From: Burkholderiales bacterium
GTDB taxonomy: Bacteria; Pseudomonadota; Gammaproteobacteria; Burkholderiales; Burkholderiaceae
DNA length: 8,541 nucleotides
Assembly: GCA_947372535.1 (NCBI GenBank)
Contig: CANBUA010000213.1
Span: 1-8,541 of the forward strand
Direction of reading: 5' to 3'
Position numbers and translations under genes: made by a program. The stretch's first letter is position 1. Each line of letters starts with the position of its first letter. Below the pieces are notes generated by a model. That model did not search any database. It saw only the letters and a list, made by a program, of their open reading frames with translations, and was not told the DNA's origin. Below, piece by piece: positions 1-7,857 of this stretch.

Positions 1-1383
1 GACATGAAGCACGACAACACGCGTGCCGAGATCATGCGGGCCGCCGTGGCCGCGCAAAACAATGACCTGCAGCAGGTGGACGACGCAGGCAAGGCCGTCA
101 CGGAAAACGTCAAGAGTCTTCTGGGCAGCCTGGACCTGGCCGTGGCCAACGCCTCCACCATCCAATCGGTAGAAGCCGTGCGAGCCTCCATCCCCCCAGG
201 GCAGCGTTACGCGGAGGCCGCGGCCACCGCCATTGCGTCGATCAAACAGCATCCGCAGGACAGCAAAACCGCCCTGGCGACGTTTGACCAAGCCTTCCAC
301 GCGCTGGAAGCATCGCTCGAAAAATCGGCCGATGCCATTGAGCAAGCGGCCGAGGAGATCAAGGAGCAGACTCACGCGTCCAACACGCAATCCATGCGCA
401 CGATGCTGGTGCTCATCGTCGGCGGGTTGGCCGGCCTGCTGGCCTTTTCCCTCTGGACGATGCGCTCCATCCTCACCCCCTTGGGTCACCTCCGGGAAGC
501 CGTGCGCCAGCTCAATCAGACCGATGGTGATTTGTCGCGACGACTGCCGCCAAGCCATGCCACCGAGTTCAACGACCTGACTGTTCAGTTCAACACCTTC
601 CTGGAGAAGATCGCGGGCGTTGTAGGCAATGTGCAAAGCTCGGCCCGATCCATCTCGATGGTCAGCGAGCAGATCGCCACCGGCAACCAGGACCTGAGCA
701 GGCGGACCGAGGAAACCTCAGGCAACCTGCAGCAGGCCGCCTCCAGCATGGAGCAGATCACCGCCACGGTCAGGCTCAGCGCGGATGCCGCGCTGCGGGC
801 CAGTGGCCTGGCAGACAGCGCCAGCGCTGTCGCGGCCCGGGGTGGCCAGGCCGTCTCGCGCGTGGTCATCACCATGGACGAGATCAACACAGCGTCTCGC
901 CAAATCAGCGACATCATCGGGGTCATCGACAGCATCGCCTTTCAGACCAACATCCTGGCCTTGAATGCCGCCGTGGAAGCGGCCCGGGCGGGCGAACAGG
1001 GTCGCGGCTTCGCGGTGGTTGCCTCGGAGGTGCGCATGTTGGCACGCCGCAGCGCCGATGCCGCGCGTGAAATCAAAACCCTGATCGGCTCCAGCGTGGA
1101 CAAGGTGCAGGCGGGCAGCCAATACGTCAAGGATGCCGGTTTGACCATGGATGAAATTCTGGCCAGCGTCACCCTGGTGAGCACCACCATCAACGAAATC
1201 ACCCAGGCAGCCAGCGAGCAACGCAGCGGCATTGTGCTGGTCAATGAAGCGGTGAACGACCTGGACCGGACCACCCAGCAAAACGCTGCGCTGGTGGAAC
1301 AAACCGCGGCGGCCGCCATGGAAATGGCTCAGCAGGCTCAGGCGCTGGCCACCACGGTCAACGTTTTTCGCACGTCTCACTGA
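1..1383 (+). CDS. Methyl-accepting chemotaxis protein, 5' end cut by window
   Basis: Inner-membrane chemoreceptor that signals to CheA/CheW. The frame is open from base 1, so the Met codon at base 4 is probably internal; the first transmembrane helix and the start of the periplasmic sensor are missing. Counting from that Met, residues 1-130 are helical and resemble the second half of a four-helix-bundle sensor. Residues about 134-153 are a transmembrane helix, about 154-208 a HAMP domain, and the rest the coiled-coil signalling domain. The near-invariant hairpin tip is at about 310-345 ([20 protein letters not shown], then [11 protein letters not shown]). From HAMP to the end is about 250 residues, matching the long (36-heptad) class seen in E. 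coli Tsr. The protein stops where the bundle ends, with no NWETF-type CheR/CheB tether. The ligand is unknown. Certain as a chemoreceptor; sensor class is less sure because the N-terminus is absent. Confidence 0.96.
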   Translation, partial: DMKHDNTRAEIMRAAVAAQNNDLQQVDDAGKAVTENVKSLLGSLDLAVANASTIQSVEAVRASIPPGQRYAEAAATAIASIKQHPQDSKTALATFDQAFHALEASLEKSADAIEQAAEEIKEQTHASNTQSMRTMLVLIVGGLAGLLAFSLWTMRSILTPLGHLREAVRQLNQTDGDLSRRLPPSHATEFNDLTVQFNTFLEKIAGVVGNVQSSARSISMVSEQIATGNQDLSRRTEETSGNLQQAASSMEQITATVRLSADAALRASGLADSASAVAARGGQAVSRVVITMDEINTASRQISDIIGVIDSIAFQTNILALNAAVEAARAGEQGRGFAVVASEVRMLARRSADAAREIKTLIGSSVDKVQAGSQYVKDAGLTMDEILASVTLVSTTINEITQAASEQRSGIVLVNEAVNDLDRTTQQNAALVEQTAAAAMEMAQQAQALATTVNVFRTSH

Positions 1384-1400
1384 CTGAATCCATACAGTCA
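1381..1400 (+). repeat. Short inverted repeat overlapping the receptor stop codon
   Basis: TGACTG at 1381-1386 is perfectly complementary to CAGTCA at 1395-1400, with an 8-base loop. The left arm includes the TGA stop of the chemoreceptor, and the right arm directly abuts the Shine-Dalgarno of the next gene. With a 6-bp stem and no T-run it is not an intrinsic terminator. It could modestly affect translation of the downstream gene or be chance. Confidence 0.3.
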
Positions 1401-1406
1401 AAAGGA
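1401..1406 (+). promoter_or_regulatory. Ribosome binding site for the GTG-started barrel gene
   Basis: AAAGGA lies six bases before GTG at 1413. It is one of the clearest Shine-Dalgarno sequences in the window and supports the GTG codon as the true start, which also places a proper signal peptide at the N-terminus. Confidence 0.7.
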
Positions 1407-1412
1407 CTCACC

Positions 1413-2114
1413 GTGAAGGCTACCCATCTCAACGTCGCCCTGCTGTTGTCCATGGCCTTGTCCCTGCCTGGCCTGAGTGCGCATGCCGGCCGCCCACTGG
1501 CCACCGAGGACGCAGGGGTGCTGGCCAAAGGAGACTGCGAATGGGAATCGGTCGGCGCCCGCTTGAACGCCCACGGGCAAGCGCCTGTCAGCGCATGGTC
1601 CACCCAGGTGGCGTGTGGCGTGATGGCAGGCACTCAGCTTGCGGTGGGCTACGGACACACGCAAAGCATCGACGTCCATGACCAGGCCTTGACGTTCTCC
1701 GGCAAATCCGCATGGATCGACGGCGGCGACCAGTCGACCTCCGTGAGCTTGGCGTATGGCGTGAACATGCTGCGCGCGCTCGACGCATCTTTCCAGCTCG
1801 ACTCGATCTCAGTGAACCTGGCGGCCAGCCGGCCGCTACCGGGTGAATTCACGGCGCATGCCAACCTTGGCCTGGTGCGGACCTTGAGCGACAAGCTCTG
1901 GTTTGTCACCTGGAACCTGGCGATGGAACATCCACTCACCCAAGGTGTGGACCTGGGCCTGGAGGTCTATGGCGATCACCGCTCGCAGCCCATGGTGGGG
2001 ATGGGACTGCGCTGGGCCTTGAATGAGCATGTCCAGGTGAACGCCTCGGAGGCCAGTCAAGCCGGAGGCGACCACGCGCGCTTGTTCTCCTTGGGCACCA
2101 ACATCACGTTTTGA
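1413..2114 (+). CDS. Putative outer-membrane beta-barrel protein, unassigned family
   Basis: Predicted secreted protein of 233 residues that I cannot assign to a characterised family with confidence. Residues 1-25 are a classic Sec signal peptide: Lys2, a Leu/Ala-rich core, and an AHA signal peptidase I site with cleavage before Gly26. The mature start (GRPLATEDAGVLAKGDCEWE) resembles uncharacterised proteobacterial proteins often described as transporters or MetA-like outer-membrane proteins; this is from memory, not a search. The rest alternates polar and hydrophobic residues in short strands and ends in NITF, with the C-terminal Phe typical of BamA-recognised barrels. Two cysteines, Cys42 and Cys68, could form a periplasmic disulfide. 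It starts with GTG after a strong ribosome binding site, 29 bases behind the chemoreceptor, so co-transcription is likely. The role is unknown; a small porin or an envelope accessory protein are both possible. Confidence 0.8.
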   Translation: MKATHLNVALLLSMALSLPGLSAHAGRPLATEDAGVLAKGDCEWESVGARLNAHGQAPVSAWSTQVACGVMAGTQLAVGYGHTQSIDVHDQALTFSGKSAWIDGGDQSTSVSLAYGVNMLRALDASFQLDSISVNLAASRPLPGEFTAHANLGLVRTLSDKLWFVTWNLAMEHPLTQGVDLGLEVYGDHRSQPMVGMGLRWALNEHVQVNASEASQAGGDHARLFSLGTNITF

Positions 2115-2131
2115 TCAGCTTTTGAACGTGA
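2104..2131. repeat. Inverted repeat at the convergent gene junction
   Basis: TCACGTT at 2104-2110 pairs perfectly with AACGTGA at 2125-2131 across a 14-base loop. It straddles the stop codon of the barrel gene (2112-2114) in the 42-base gap between the two converging gene blocks. The position suits a bidirectional terminator, but neither strand has a following T-run, so I cannot call it a rho-independent terminator. Confidence 0.25.
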
Positions 2132-2156
2132 CGCCCGACCTGTTCAACGGCGAGGC

Positions 2157-2747
2157 TCAGTCACCCCGCATCAGCGAGTCCAGCGTGAGGTCATAGGCGC
2201 CGCCGAACGTGTCCAGGAAATACTTCACCTCCGGCAGCATGTTTTCATGCAGCTTGGCGTGGATCTGCTGCGCGGCTTGTTCGAATTCACGGTTGCCATA
2301 GCGCAATTCGGCCTGGCACTTCAGCCAGGCGGCCAGGCGATCCGCCGCCTTGACCAGTTGCGCCTCATCCACCGGCCATTCACGGTGATCGACCACAGCG
2401 GTCAAGGGTGCTTTCAAAGCAGCAGGCAACAAGGCCAACATCTCGTGGCTGACTTCGTCTTCCAGGTGGAGGCTGGCCTGTCGCATGGCCGGAGAATATT
2501 TGACCGGCGTCGGCAGATCACCCGTGATGGCCTCTGTGGCATCGTGGAACAAGGCACGCGTGGCGACCGAGTTCGGGTCCACATCGCCTCCGAAGACTTC
2601 CTTGCGGATCAAGGCCAGCGCATGGGCCAGCACCGCCACCTCCCAACTGTGCTGCGCCACGTCTTCCTCGACGGCATTGCGCATCAAACCCCAGCGCTTG
2701 ATGAAACGCAGGCGTGAGAGGTGGGCGTAGAAGGGGCTGATGCTCAC
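2157..2747 (-). CDS. yfbR: YfbR-type 5'-deoxynucleotidase (HD domain)
   Basis: HD-superfamily metal-dependent phosphohydrolase; E. coli YfbR removes the 5' phosphate from deoxyribonucleoside monophosphates in the cytosol, helping to balance dNTP pools. The 196-residue length is close to the 199 of E. coli. The metal-binding set is visible: His33, the His68-Asp69 pair in ALFHDATEAITGDLPTPVK, and Asp136 in KAADRLAAWLKC, with Glu72 and Asp77 also kept. Arg18-Trp19 near the N-terminus match the residues that select deoxyribose in the E. coli enzyme. The start is GTG, supported by an AAGG six bases upstream and by the conserved N-terminus (FYAHLSRLRFIKRW). It is last in the minus-strand series, 69 bases after the glutathione S-transferase gene, so it may be read through from there or have its own promoter. 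I see no defect in the catalytic set. Confidence 0.93.
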   Translation of the reverse strand: MSISPFYAHLSRLRFIKRWGLMRNAVEEDVAQHSWEVAVLAHALALIRKEVFGGDVDPNSVATRALFHDATEAITGDLPTPVKYSPAMRQASLHLEDEVSHEMLALLPAALKAPLTAVVDHREWPVDEAQLVKAADRLAAWLKCQAELRYGNREFEQAAQQIHAKLHENMLPEVKYFLDTFGGAYDLTLDSLMRGD

Positions 2748-2816
2748 GGTGAACCTTGGGGTGGGATGCCGGGCCGTCAGTCTAGCCGGATGAGCGCCTC
2801 TGCCGCAGCGTCAGCG
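2748..2816 (-). other. 69-base gap between gst and yfbR
   Basis: This is the widest gap in the minus-strand series. On the coding strand the upstream gene ends in TGA, followed in frame by a second TGA after one codon, within a short TGACGC tandem repeat. I see no convincing -35/-10 pair and no terminator hairpin with a T-run, so whether yfbR shares the upstream mRNA stays open. An AAGG just before the GTG is the likely ribosome binding site. Confidence 0.4.
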
Positions 2817-3503
2817 TCAGCCCATCACCACCGGGCCACCCTTGGCGATGCCGCGCTGGTAAGCGGGGCGTGCGGCCAGCCGGGCCTTGTAAGCCGCTAC
2901 ATGGGTGTAGCGCGCCGCGTCAGCGCCACGAGCCAAGGCCGCTTCCACCGCAAAACTCATCTGAAAATCAGCCAGGGTGAGTCGATCCCCAGCGAACCAG
3001 GCATGCTGGGCCAAGTGCTGGTCCATGTAACTCAAGGCAGCCTTGAGGTTGGGGTCGATCAGCTTGGCCTGCACCTGGGCACAAAGCTGACGCGCGATGG
3101 GCCGCACGAAGAAAGGCATGGGCTGGGTCGGGATGGTGATGAACACGAGCTTCATCACCAGCCAGTTCATGAGCGAACCTTCAGCGAAATGCAGCCAGAA
3201 GCGGCATTCACGGTGCTCGGGGGTGCCGGGCGCAGGCACCAGGTGAGCGACATCGCCCTGCCCTTGGGCGCCATAGGTCTCAGCCAGGTATTCCAAAATG
3301 GCGCCGGACTCGGCCACCACCAAATCGCCATCGGTGATCACCGGCGATTTGCCCAATGGGTGGATCTTCTTGAGTTCCGGCGGGGCCAGGCGGGTGCGCG
3401 GGTCGCGCTTGTAGACCTTGATCTCGTAAGGCAGAGCCAATTCTTCGAGCAACCACAGCACGCGCTGCGAGCGCGAGGTTTCAAGGTGATGGACGGTGAT
3501 CAT
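2817..3503 (-). CDS. Glutathione S-transferase family protein
   Basis: Cytosolic glutathione S-transferase of 228 residues. Residues 1-80 form the thioredoxin-like glutathione-binding domain. It has the SRSQRVLWLLEEL helix that normally carries the catalytic Ser (Ser10 or Ser12 region), the cis-proline in GKSPVI (Pro54), and the glutathione gamma-glutamyl contact AES (Glu65-Ser66). Residues about 95-220 are the helical C-terminal domain with the folding N-cap motif TLADF (Thr176 to Asp179). The overall look recalls the yeast GTT1-like bacterial class; the substrate cannot be inferred. It starts 24 bases after the reductase gene stops, with only a weak ribosome binding site, which suggests co-transcription. 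Context could mean detoxification alongside efflux, but such enzymes are numerous in these bacteria and the adjacency may mean little. Confidence 0.93.
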   Translation of the reverse strand: MITVHHLETSRSQRVLWLLEELALPYEIKVYKRDPRTRLAPPELKKIHPLGKSPVITDGDLVVAESGAILEYLAETYGAQGQGDVAHLVPAPGTPEHRECRFWLHFAEGSLMNWLVMKLVFITIPTQPMPFFVRPIARQLCAQVQAKLIDPNLKAALSYMDQHLAQHAWFAGDRLTLADFQMSFAVEAALARGADAARYTHVAAYKARLAARPAYQRGIAKGGPVVMG

Positions 3504-3527
3504 GCTGGGCAGCCCGAAAAATGAAGG

Positions 3528-4313
3528 TCAGACAGGTTTGAAGGCCATGGCCACCAGGCGACGCACCACAGCGCGCGGCGTGAAGCGAACCGACCAGGCC
3601 CCCAGCCGGTTGACGATGCCGTGCACGGCCACGGCCTGGCCGCGCATCATGGCCTCAATGCCGTAGCGCGCCACATCGGCCGAGGGCGCGAAGGGAATGC
3701 GGCTGGCCAATGAAATGCTGTGGGTCTTGGACGCCACCGCGACGAATTCGCTGGCCGTTGGCCCAGGGCAAAGCGCCGTGACGGTGATGCCCACGCGCGC
3801 CAGTTCCTGATGCAAGGCTTCACTGTAAGACAGCACATAGGCCTTGGTCGCGAAATAGACCGCCATGCCAGGCCCGGGCTGGAAGGAGGCGGTGGAAGCC
3901 ACATTGAGGATCTTGCCGCGCTTGTTGGCCACCATGGCGGGCAGCAAGGCATGGGTCAACTCGGTCAGCGCCGTGACGTTGAGGTCGATCATGCTTTGCT
4001 GAACCGCCCATTGGCTGCCGACGTGCTCACCGATCGAACCCAGGCCGGCATTGTTGATCAGCACCTCGGGTTGCAGGTCTCGGTCTTTCAGCTGCGCGAC
4101 CAGGGCTTTCACGCCGCCCGGCGCGGTGAGGTCCTGGGACAGCACCGTGCAGGTGGCCTGGTGCTGGCGCTGCAACTCCTCGGCCAGGGTCTGCATGGCG
4201 GCGGCGCGGCGCGCCACCAGCACCAGGTCGTGTCCGCGAGCGGCCAGGTCGCGCGCCATCTCGGCACCAATGCCCGAGGATGCGCCGGTCACCAGCGCCA
4301 AAGGTCTTGCCAT
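3528..4313 (-). CDS. Short-chain dehydrogenase/reductase (classical SDR)
   Basis: NAD(P)(H)-dependent oxidoreductase of 261 residues with a Rossmann fold. Visible motifs are the cofactor glycine motif TGASSGIG (residues 9-16), an ARR stretch after strand two (34-36) that favours NADP(H), Asp61, NNAG (87-90), and the catalytic set Asn112, Ser140, Tyr153 and Lys157 (YFATK). PGP (183-185) follows in the usual place. It resembles the DltE/COG0300 group; the substrate is unknown. I chose the start at 4313 because GGAG lies five bases upstream and the glycine motif then sits at the normal distance from the N-terminus. A longer in-frame start at 4379 would add 22 Arg/Pro-rich residues and overlap the efflux gene. 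The gap to that gene's stop is only 13 bases, so the reductase is very likely on the efflux mRNA and may be translationally coupled. Confidence 0.94.
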   Translation of the reverse strand: MARPLALVTGASSGIGAEMARDLAARGHDLVLVARRAAAMQTLAEELQRQHQATCTVLSQDLTAPGGVKALVAQLKDRDLQPEVLINNAGLGSIGEHVGSQWAVQQSMIDLNVTALTELTHALLPAMVANKRGKILNVASTASFQPGPGMAVYFATKAYVLSYSEALHQELARVGITVTALCPGPTASEFVAVASKTHSISLASRIPFAPSADVARYGIEAMMRGQAVAVHGIVNRLGAWSVRFTPRAVVRRLVAMAFKPV

Positions 4314-4318
4314 GTCTG

Positions 4319-4322
4319 CTCC
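4319..4322 (-). promoter_or_regulatory. Ribosome binding site deciding the SDR start
   Basis: On the minus strand GGAG sits five bases before ATG at 4313, inside the 13-base gap after the efflux gene's stop codon. It supports the short 261-residue form of the reductase over the longer upstream start at 4379. Confidence 0.65.
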
Positions 4323-4326
4323 GTCG

Positions 4327-5787
4327 TCAGGGCGTGCTGGCCGTTTTGGTCGGGCCTGCCGCCGCCGATACACCGCCACCCAGGGCCTGCACCAGCGACA
4401 CCCAATTGCTCAGTTGATTGAAGCGCACGTCAGCAGCGGCCAGCTCAGCCTGGCGACGTGCCTCTTGCGCGTCCAGCCAGGATTTGAGCGGTTCCGCCCC
4501 CGAGCGGTAGCGCAGCTCGGTCAGGCGCTCGACCTTTTGGGCCTGCACCAGGCGGCCATTCTGCGCTAAAGCCTGGATGTTTAACTGATCGCGAGCCGAT
4601 AAGGCCTGGTCCACGTCCGACAAAGCGGTGTAGAGCGTCTGGCGAAAACCCAGCACAGCCGCGTCGGCCTCGGCCTGAGAGATGGCCACGTTGCGCTGCA
4701 TGTCACGCCATTGCAGGAAGGGCAGGACCAGGGCCGCACCGAGGGTGCCGACCGGGTTGCTGAGCACCGAACCCAGCGAGGTGCCGCCGCCGCTCACGCC
4801 AGCAGTCAACGTGATGGGGGGGTAATAGGCCGTGCGGGTGGCCTCAGCCGAGGCGAAAGCGGCATGCAGACGCGATTCAGCCGCCTGGACATCAGGGCGG
4901 CGGGCCAGCACGGCGGCGGGCAGGTCAGGCGCCACGGTGGGCCAAGTGCCCAGGGGCCAGGCAGGATGAGCGGGCACTTGTGCCGTCTGGGTGGGCCCAT
5001 CAAGCAGCAGCGCCAGCGATTCGCGCGTCTCCATGCGGGTCTGGGTCAGCTGCGACAAAGCGCCTTCCTGGGCGCGCACGGCCTGCTCGGCCTGGGCTTC
5101 TTCCAAGCCGGAGATCGAGCCCGCGTTGTGCAGCGACTGAACCAGCGACAAGGTCTTGCGCGCGTACTCCAGGCTGCTTTGGGTGGATGCCACGCGCTCA
5201 TCCAGGTAGGCCAGTTGCCAGTACAGGCGCGCGGTCGTGCCGACCAGGCTCAAGGCCACGCCACGGCGGTCTTCTTCGCTGGCCGTGGCCTCCCAAGCTG
5301 CGGCGTCGCGCTGTGCAGCCAGGCGACCCCACAGATCGAGCTCCCAACTGGCGCTCAGGGAGGAACTGGAACTGCGCAAGGTGCCTGTGTTGTCGTTGTC
5401 GATCGACCGACTGGCTCGCACATTGGCGTTGGCGCTGACGCTGGGCAGGCGCGCCGAGTTGGCCAAGTCAGCCCGCAATTGGGCCTGACGCACGCGGATG
5501 GCGGCGGTGGCCAGACTGGTGTTGCTGGCCAGCACGCGGTCGATCAGGGCATCAAGTTCTGGCGTGTTGAAACGCTTCCACCAGGCTTCGTCCAGCGTCA
5601 CGCCGCCTTGGGGCCAAGTGGTCGCGGTGGCGTATTGCCAGTTCGCGGGCACCTTGGCGCCACCACCTTGGGGTTCGCTCGTGGCCTGCGGGAAGGAGGA
5701 GCAGCCAGCCAGAACGGCCAGCATCATCGCCACTGTCAGCACCTTCATGGTCGCTTGCTTGTTCTGCCGCATTGTGTTGTTGATCAT
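4327..5787 (-). CDS. Outer-membrane efflux lipoprotein (NodT/OprM type)
   Basis: TolC-like channel protein of 486 residues that trimerises in the outer membrane and completes a tripartite pump. The N-terminus has Arg/Lys residues, a hydrophobic stretch and a lipobox LAGC with Cys29 as the lipidation site. Two outer-membrane efflux repeats follow, roughly residues 75-265 and 290-470. Family hallmarks are ELDLWGR (149-155), LARRPDVQAAE (294-304), YYPPITLTAG (321-330), LPFLQW (355-360), RYRSG (426-430) and LDAQEARRQAE (438-448). The ATG at 5787 has a GAG seven bases upstream. ATG codons at 5772 and 5748 are in-frame alternatives that keep the lipobox, the latter giving the shortest signal peptide. 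It follows macB by 44 bases and is therefore the dedicated outer channel of this MacAB system, as OpmQ is for PvdRT. Ser-rich residues 139-145 sit in a probable barrel loop. Confidence 0.95.
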   Translation of the reverse strand: MINNTMRQNKQATMKVLTVAMMLAVLAGCSSFPQATSEPQGGGAKVPANWQYATATTWPQGGVTLDEAWWKRFNTPELDALIDRVLASNTSLATAAIRVRQAQLRADLANSARLPSVSANANVRASRSIDNDNTGTLRSSSSSLSASWELDLWGRLAAQRDAAAWEATASEEDRRGVALSLVGTTARLYWQLAYLDERVASTQSSLEYARKTLSLVQSLHNAGSISGLEEAQAEQAVRAQEGALSQLTQTRMETRESLALLLDGPTQTAQVPAHPAWPLGTWPTVAPDLPAAVLARRPDVQAAESRLHAAFASAEATRTAYYPPITLTAGVSGGGTSLGSVLSNPVGTLGAALVLPFLQWRDMQRNVAISQAEADAAVLGFRQTLYTALSDVDQALSARDQLNIQALAQNGRLVQAQKVERLTELRYRSGAEPLKSWLDAQEARRQAELAAADVRFNQLSNWVSLVQALGGGVSAAAGPTKTASTP

Positions 5788-5831
5788 CTTGTTGCTCGCT
5801 TATCTTGATTCGTTGTTGTCATGCCGGTCGA
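5749..5831 (-). promoter_or_regulatory. CA-rich, U-poor leader of the efflux lipoprotein gene
   Basis: Read on the minus strand, this 83-base stretch between the macB stop and the most downstream candidate start (5748) is clearly richer in A and poorer in G+C than its surroundings. It is full of ACAAC, GCAACAAG and CAACAACAC elements and holds a TGATCA palindrome at 5781-5786. Such unstructured A-rich or CA-rich leaders are known to aid ribosome loading and to bind Hfq and small RNAs. The function here is inference; the base composition is seen directly. Part of it is coding if the ATG at 5787 is used. Confidence 0.35.
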
Positions 5832-7841
5832 TCACGGGCGCACCAGCGCCTCGACCGGGTCCAGGCGCGCCGCATTGCGCGCCGGCAGGAAGCCAAAGAC
5901 CACGCCGATCAGGCTGGACACGCCAAAGGCGGTCAGGATGGACGTGGTCGAATAAACCATTTTGAACCCACCACCGACCTGCTCGATCAGCACGCCGATG
6001 CCCAACGCCAGCGACACGCCCAGGATGCCGCCCAGCAGGCAGACCAGCACCGCCTCGATCAGGAACTGTTGAAGGATATCGCCTTGTCGCGCGCCCACGG
6101 CCATGCGCACGCCGATTTCCTGGGTGCGCTCGGTGACCGAGACCAGCATGATGTTCATCACCCCGATGCCGCCGACGATCAGCGAGATCACCGCGATCGA
6201 CGAAATCAGCAGCGTCAAAGTCTGCGTGGTGCTCTCGATGGTCTGGCGGATGCTGTCGCTGTTGCGCGCGAAAAAATCAGTGCTGCCATGACGCTGGGTG
6301 AGCAGTTTGGTAATGCCTTTTTCGGCCGCGGCCGATGACACCTGATCACTGACACGCACCGTCACGCTGCGCAGGTAGTCCTGTCCCATGAGCCGCCGCA
6401 TGGCGGTGGTGTAAGGCACCCAGACGTTGAGGTTGTCGCCCATGCCGAACATGTTGTCCTGCGGTTTGGTCACGCCAATGACCCGCACGGGCACACTGCC
6501 CAGAAAAATCACCTGGCCGACCGGGTCTTCATCGGGCTTGAACAAGGCGTCGCGCGTGCCCTTGTCGATCACGCCCTCCTGGGACTGCCGCCGCACGCTC
6601 TCGCTGTCGAAGGCCATGCCCTGGGCCATGGTGTAGCCCTTGACCTGAAAGAACTGCTCGCCCACGCCCGTCACGCTGGCCGAGGCTTCGACATTGCCGC
6701 GCCGCAGCGTCACGCTGGTGCCCACGCTGGGGGTGACGCTGTCCACGTAGTTGAGCGAGGCCAACGCTTGCACATCCGAGGGCACCAGGGTGCGGATGCG
6801 ACCGGCCGTGCGGTCACCAAAGTTCTTGCCCGGAAAGATGTCGATGGTGTTGGTGCCCATGGCGCTGATGTCGGCCAGCACGCGCCGGCGTGTGCCCTCG
6901 CCCAGGGCCACCATGGACACCACCGAGGCAATGCCGATGATGATGCCCAGCATGGTCAGCAAGGTGCGCAGGCGGTGTCCGGCCATCGCCCGCAGCGCCA
7001 TGTGCAGCGCCTCGGTCAGACGGCCCCAGCTGGACGACAGTGCGGCCATGAGCCCGCCCGCCGCCACCGCCTTGGGCTGGCGGGTCTGGTGGCCATCCTT
7101 GGGGGCGATGGCGATCTCGCCACTGTCGATGGGATCGAGCGTCGGGTGGTCAGCCACCACCCAGCCGTCCTTCAGTTCAATGATGCGCTGGGCATGCCTG
7201 GCCACCTGCGGATCATGGGTCACGATGACGACGGTGTGGCCCTCGGCATGCAGCTCCTTGAGGATCTTCATCACCTCAGCGCCGGAGGTGCTGTCCAAGG
7301 CGCCCGTGGGCTCGTCGGCCAGGATGACGTCGCCGCCATTGACCAAGGCCCGCGCAATGCTCACGCGTTGCTGCTGCCCGCCCGACAACTGGCCTGGGCG
7401 GTTGGCCAGGCGATCGCCCAGGCCCAGCCTGGTCAGCAGGTGGCGGGCACGTTCGTGCCGCTGCTCGGCCGGGATGCCCGCGTAGATGGCCGGGATCTCG
7501 GCATTGCCCACGGCCGACAGATCACCCAACAGGTGATAGCGCTGGAAGATGAAACCGAAGTGCTCACGCCGCAAGCGCGCCAGCTCATCGGGCAAGAGCA
7601 GCGCGGTGCTTTGGCCGGCCACGAGGTAATCACCGCGCGTGGGCCGGTCCAGGCAGCCCAACACGTTCATCAGCGTCGACTTGCCCGAGCCCGAAGCGCC
7701 CATGATGGCGACCATCTCGCCTGCCTCGATGCGCAGGGTCACGCCCTTGAGCACGGCGACCACGCCATCGCCCGAGGGGTATTCGCGCCAGAGGTCCCGA
7801 ACCTCCAGCAAGGCCTGATCCGGCTGCTGCATGTTGCTCAT
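5832..7841 (-). CDS. macB: MacB-type ABC exporter, fused ATPase and permease
   Basis: Inner-membrane subunit of a MacAB-type tripartite exporter; as a dimer it uses ATP in the cytosol to drive substrate from the periplasm through MacA and the outer channel (mechanotransmission). Of 669 residues, 1-230 are the ATPase: Walker [10 protein letters not shown] (48-56), Q-loop Gln100, signature LSGGQ (152-156), Walker B VILADE ending at Glu177, and switch His209. A linker leads to transmembrane helix 1 (about 295-315), a large periplasmic domain (about 316-540), and helices 2-4 (about 542-566, 596-618, 634-653). The C-terminus [17 protein letters not shown] is typical of the family. E. coli MacB has 648 residues. 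I chose ATG at 7841, which leaves a 16-base gap after macA. The open frame extends to 7922, but that would overlap macA and add an atypical N-terminus. No strong Shine-Dalgarno is visible, suggesting translational coupling to macA. The substrate could be macrolide, peptide, siderophore or lipid. Confidence 0.96.
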   Translation of the reverse strand: MSNMQQPDQALLEVRDLWREYPSGDGVVAVLKGVTLRIEAGEMVAIMGASGSGKSTLMNVLGCLDRPTRGDYLVAGQSTALLLPDELARLRREHFGFIFQRYHLLGDLSAVGNAEIPAIYAGIPAEQRHERARHLLTRLGLGDRLANRPGQLSGGQQQRVSIARALVNGGDVILADEPTGALDSTSGAEVMKILKELHAEGHTVVIVTHDPQVARHAQRIIELKDGWVVADHPTLDPIDSGEIAIAPKDGHQTRQPKAVAAGGLMAALSSSWGRLTEALHMALRAMAGHRLRTLLTMLGIIIGIASVVSMVALGEGTRRRVLADISAMGTNTIDIFPGKNFGDRTAGRIRTLVPSDVQALASLNYVDSVTPSVGTSVTLRRGNVEASASVTGVGEQFFQVKGYTMAQGMAFDSESVRRQSQEGVIDKGTRDALFKPDEDPVGQVIFLGSVPVRVIGVTKPQDNMFGMGDNLNVWVPYTTAMRRLMGQDYLRSVTVRVSDQVSSAAAEKGITKLLTQRHGSTDFFARNSDSIRQTIESTTQTLTLLISSIAVISLIVGGIGVMNIMLVSVTERTQEIGVRMAVGARQGDILQQFLIEAVLVCLLGGILGVSLALGIGVLIEQVGGGFKMVYSTTSILTAFGVSSLIGVVFGFLPARNAARLDPVEALVRP

Positions 7842-7857
7842 GTCGCGGGCCACGGCG

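Noticed and set aside
718..1401. Open frame of 227 codons on the minus strand inside the chemoreceptor
   Set aside because: Antisense to the most conserved part of the receptor; composition is that of a complement frame.
2115..2156. Rho-independent terminator between the converging gene blocks
   Set aside because: An inverted repeat is present, but it has a 7-bp AT-containing stem, a 14-base loop and no T-run on either strand, so it is listed only as a repeat.
2721..3524. Open frame of 267 codons on the plus strand opposite the glutathione S-transferase gene
   Set aside because: Same shadow pattern; it covers almost exactly the GST gene, whose motifs are intact on the other strand.
4314..4379. 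Longer N-terminus for the short-chain reductase, starting at 4379
   Set aside because: It would overlap the efflux gene and add Arg/Pro-rich residues before the cofactor strand, while a good ribosome binding site fits the start at 4313.
4711..5808. Open frame of 365 codons on the plus strand opposite the efflux lipoprotein gene
   Set aside because: Shadow frame with low-complexity Gly/Arg/Gln/His composition and no family motifs; the minus-strand frame carries clear efflux-protein hallmarks.
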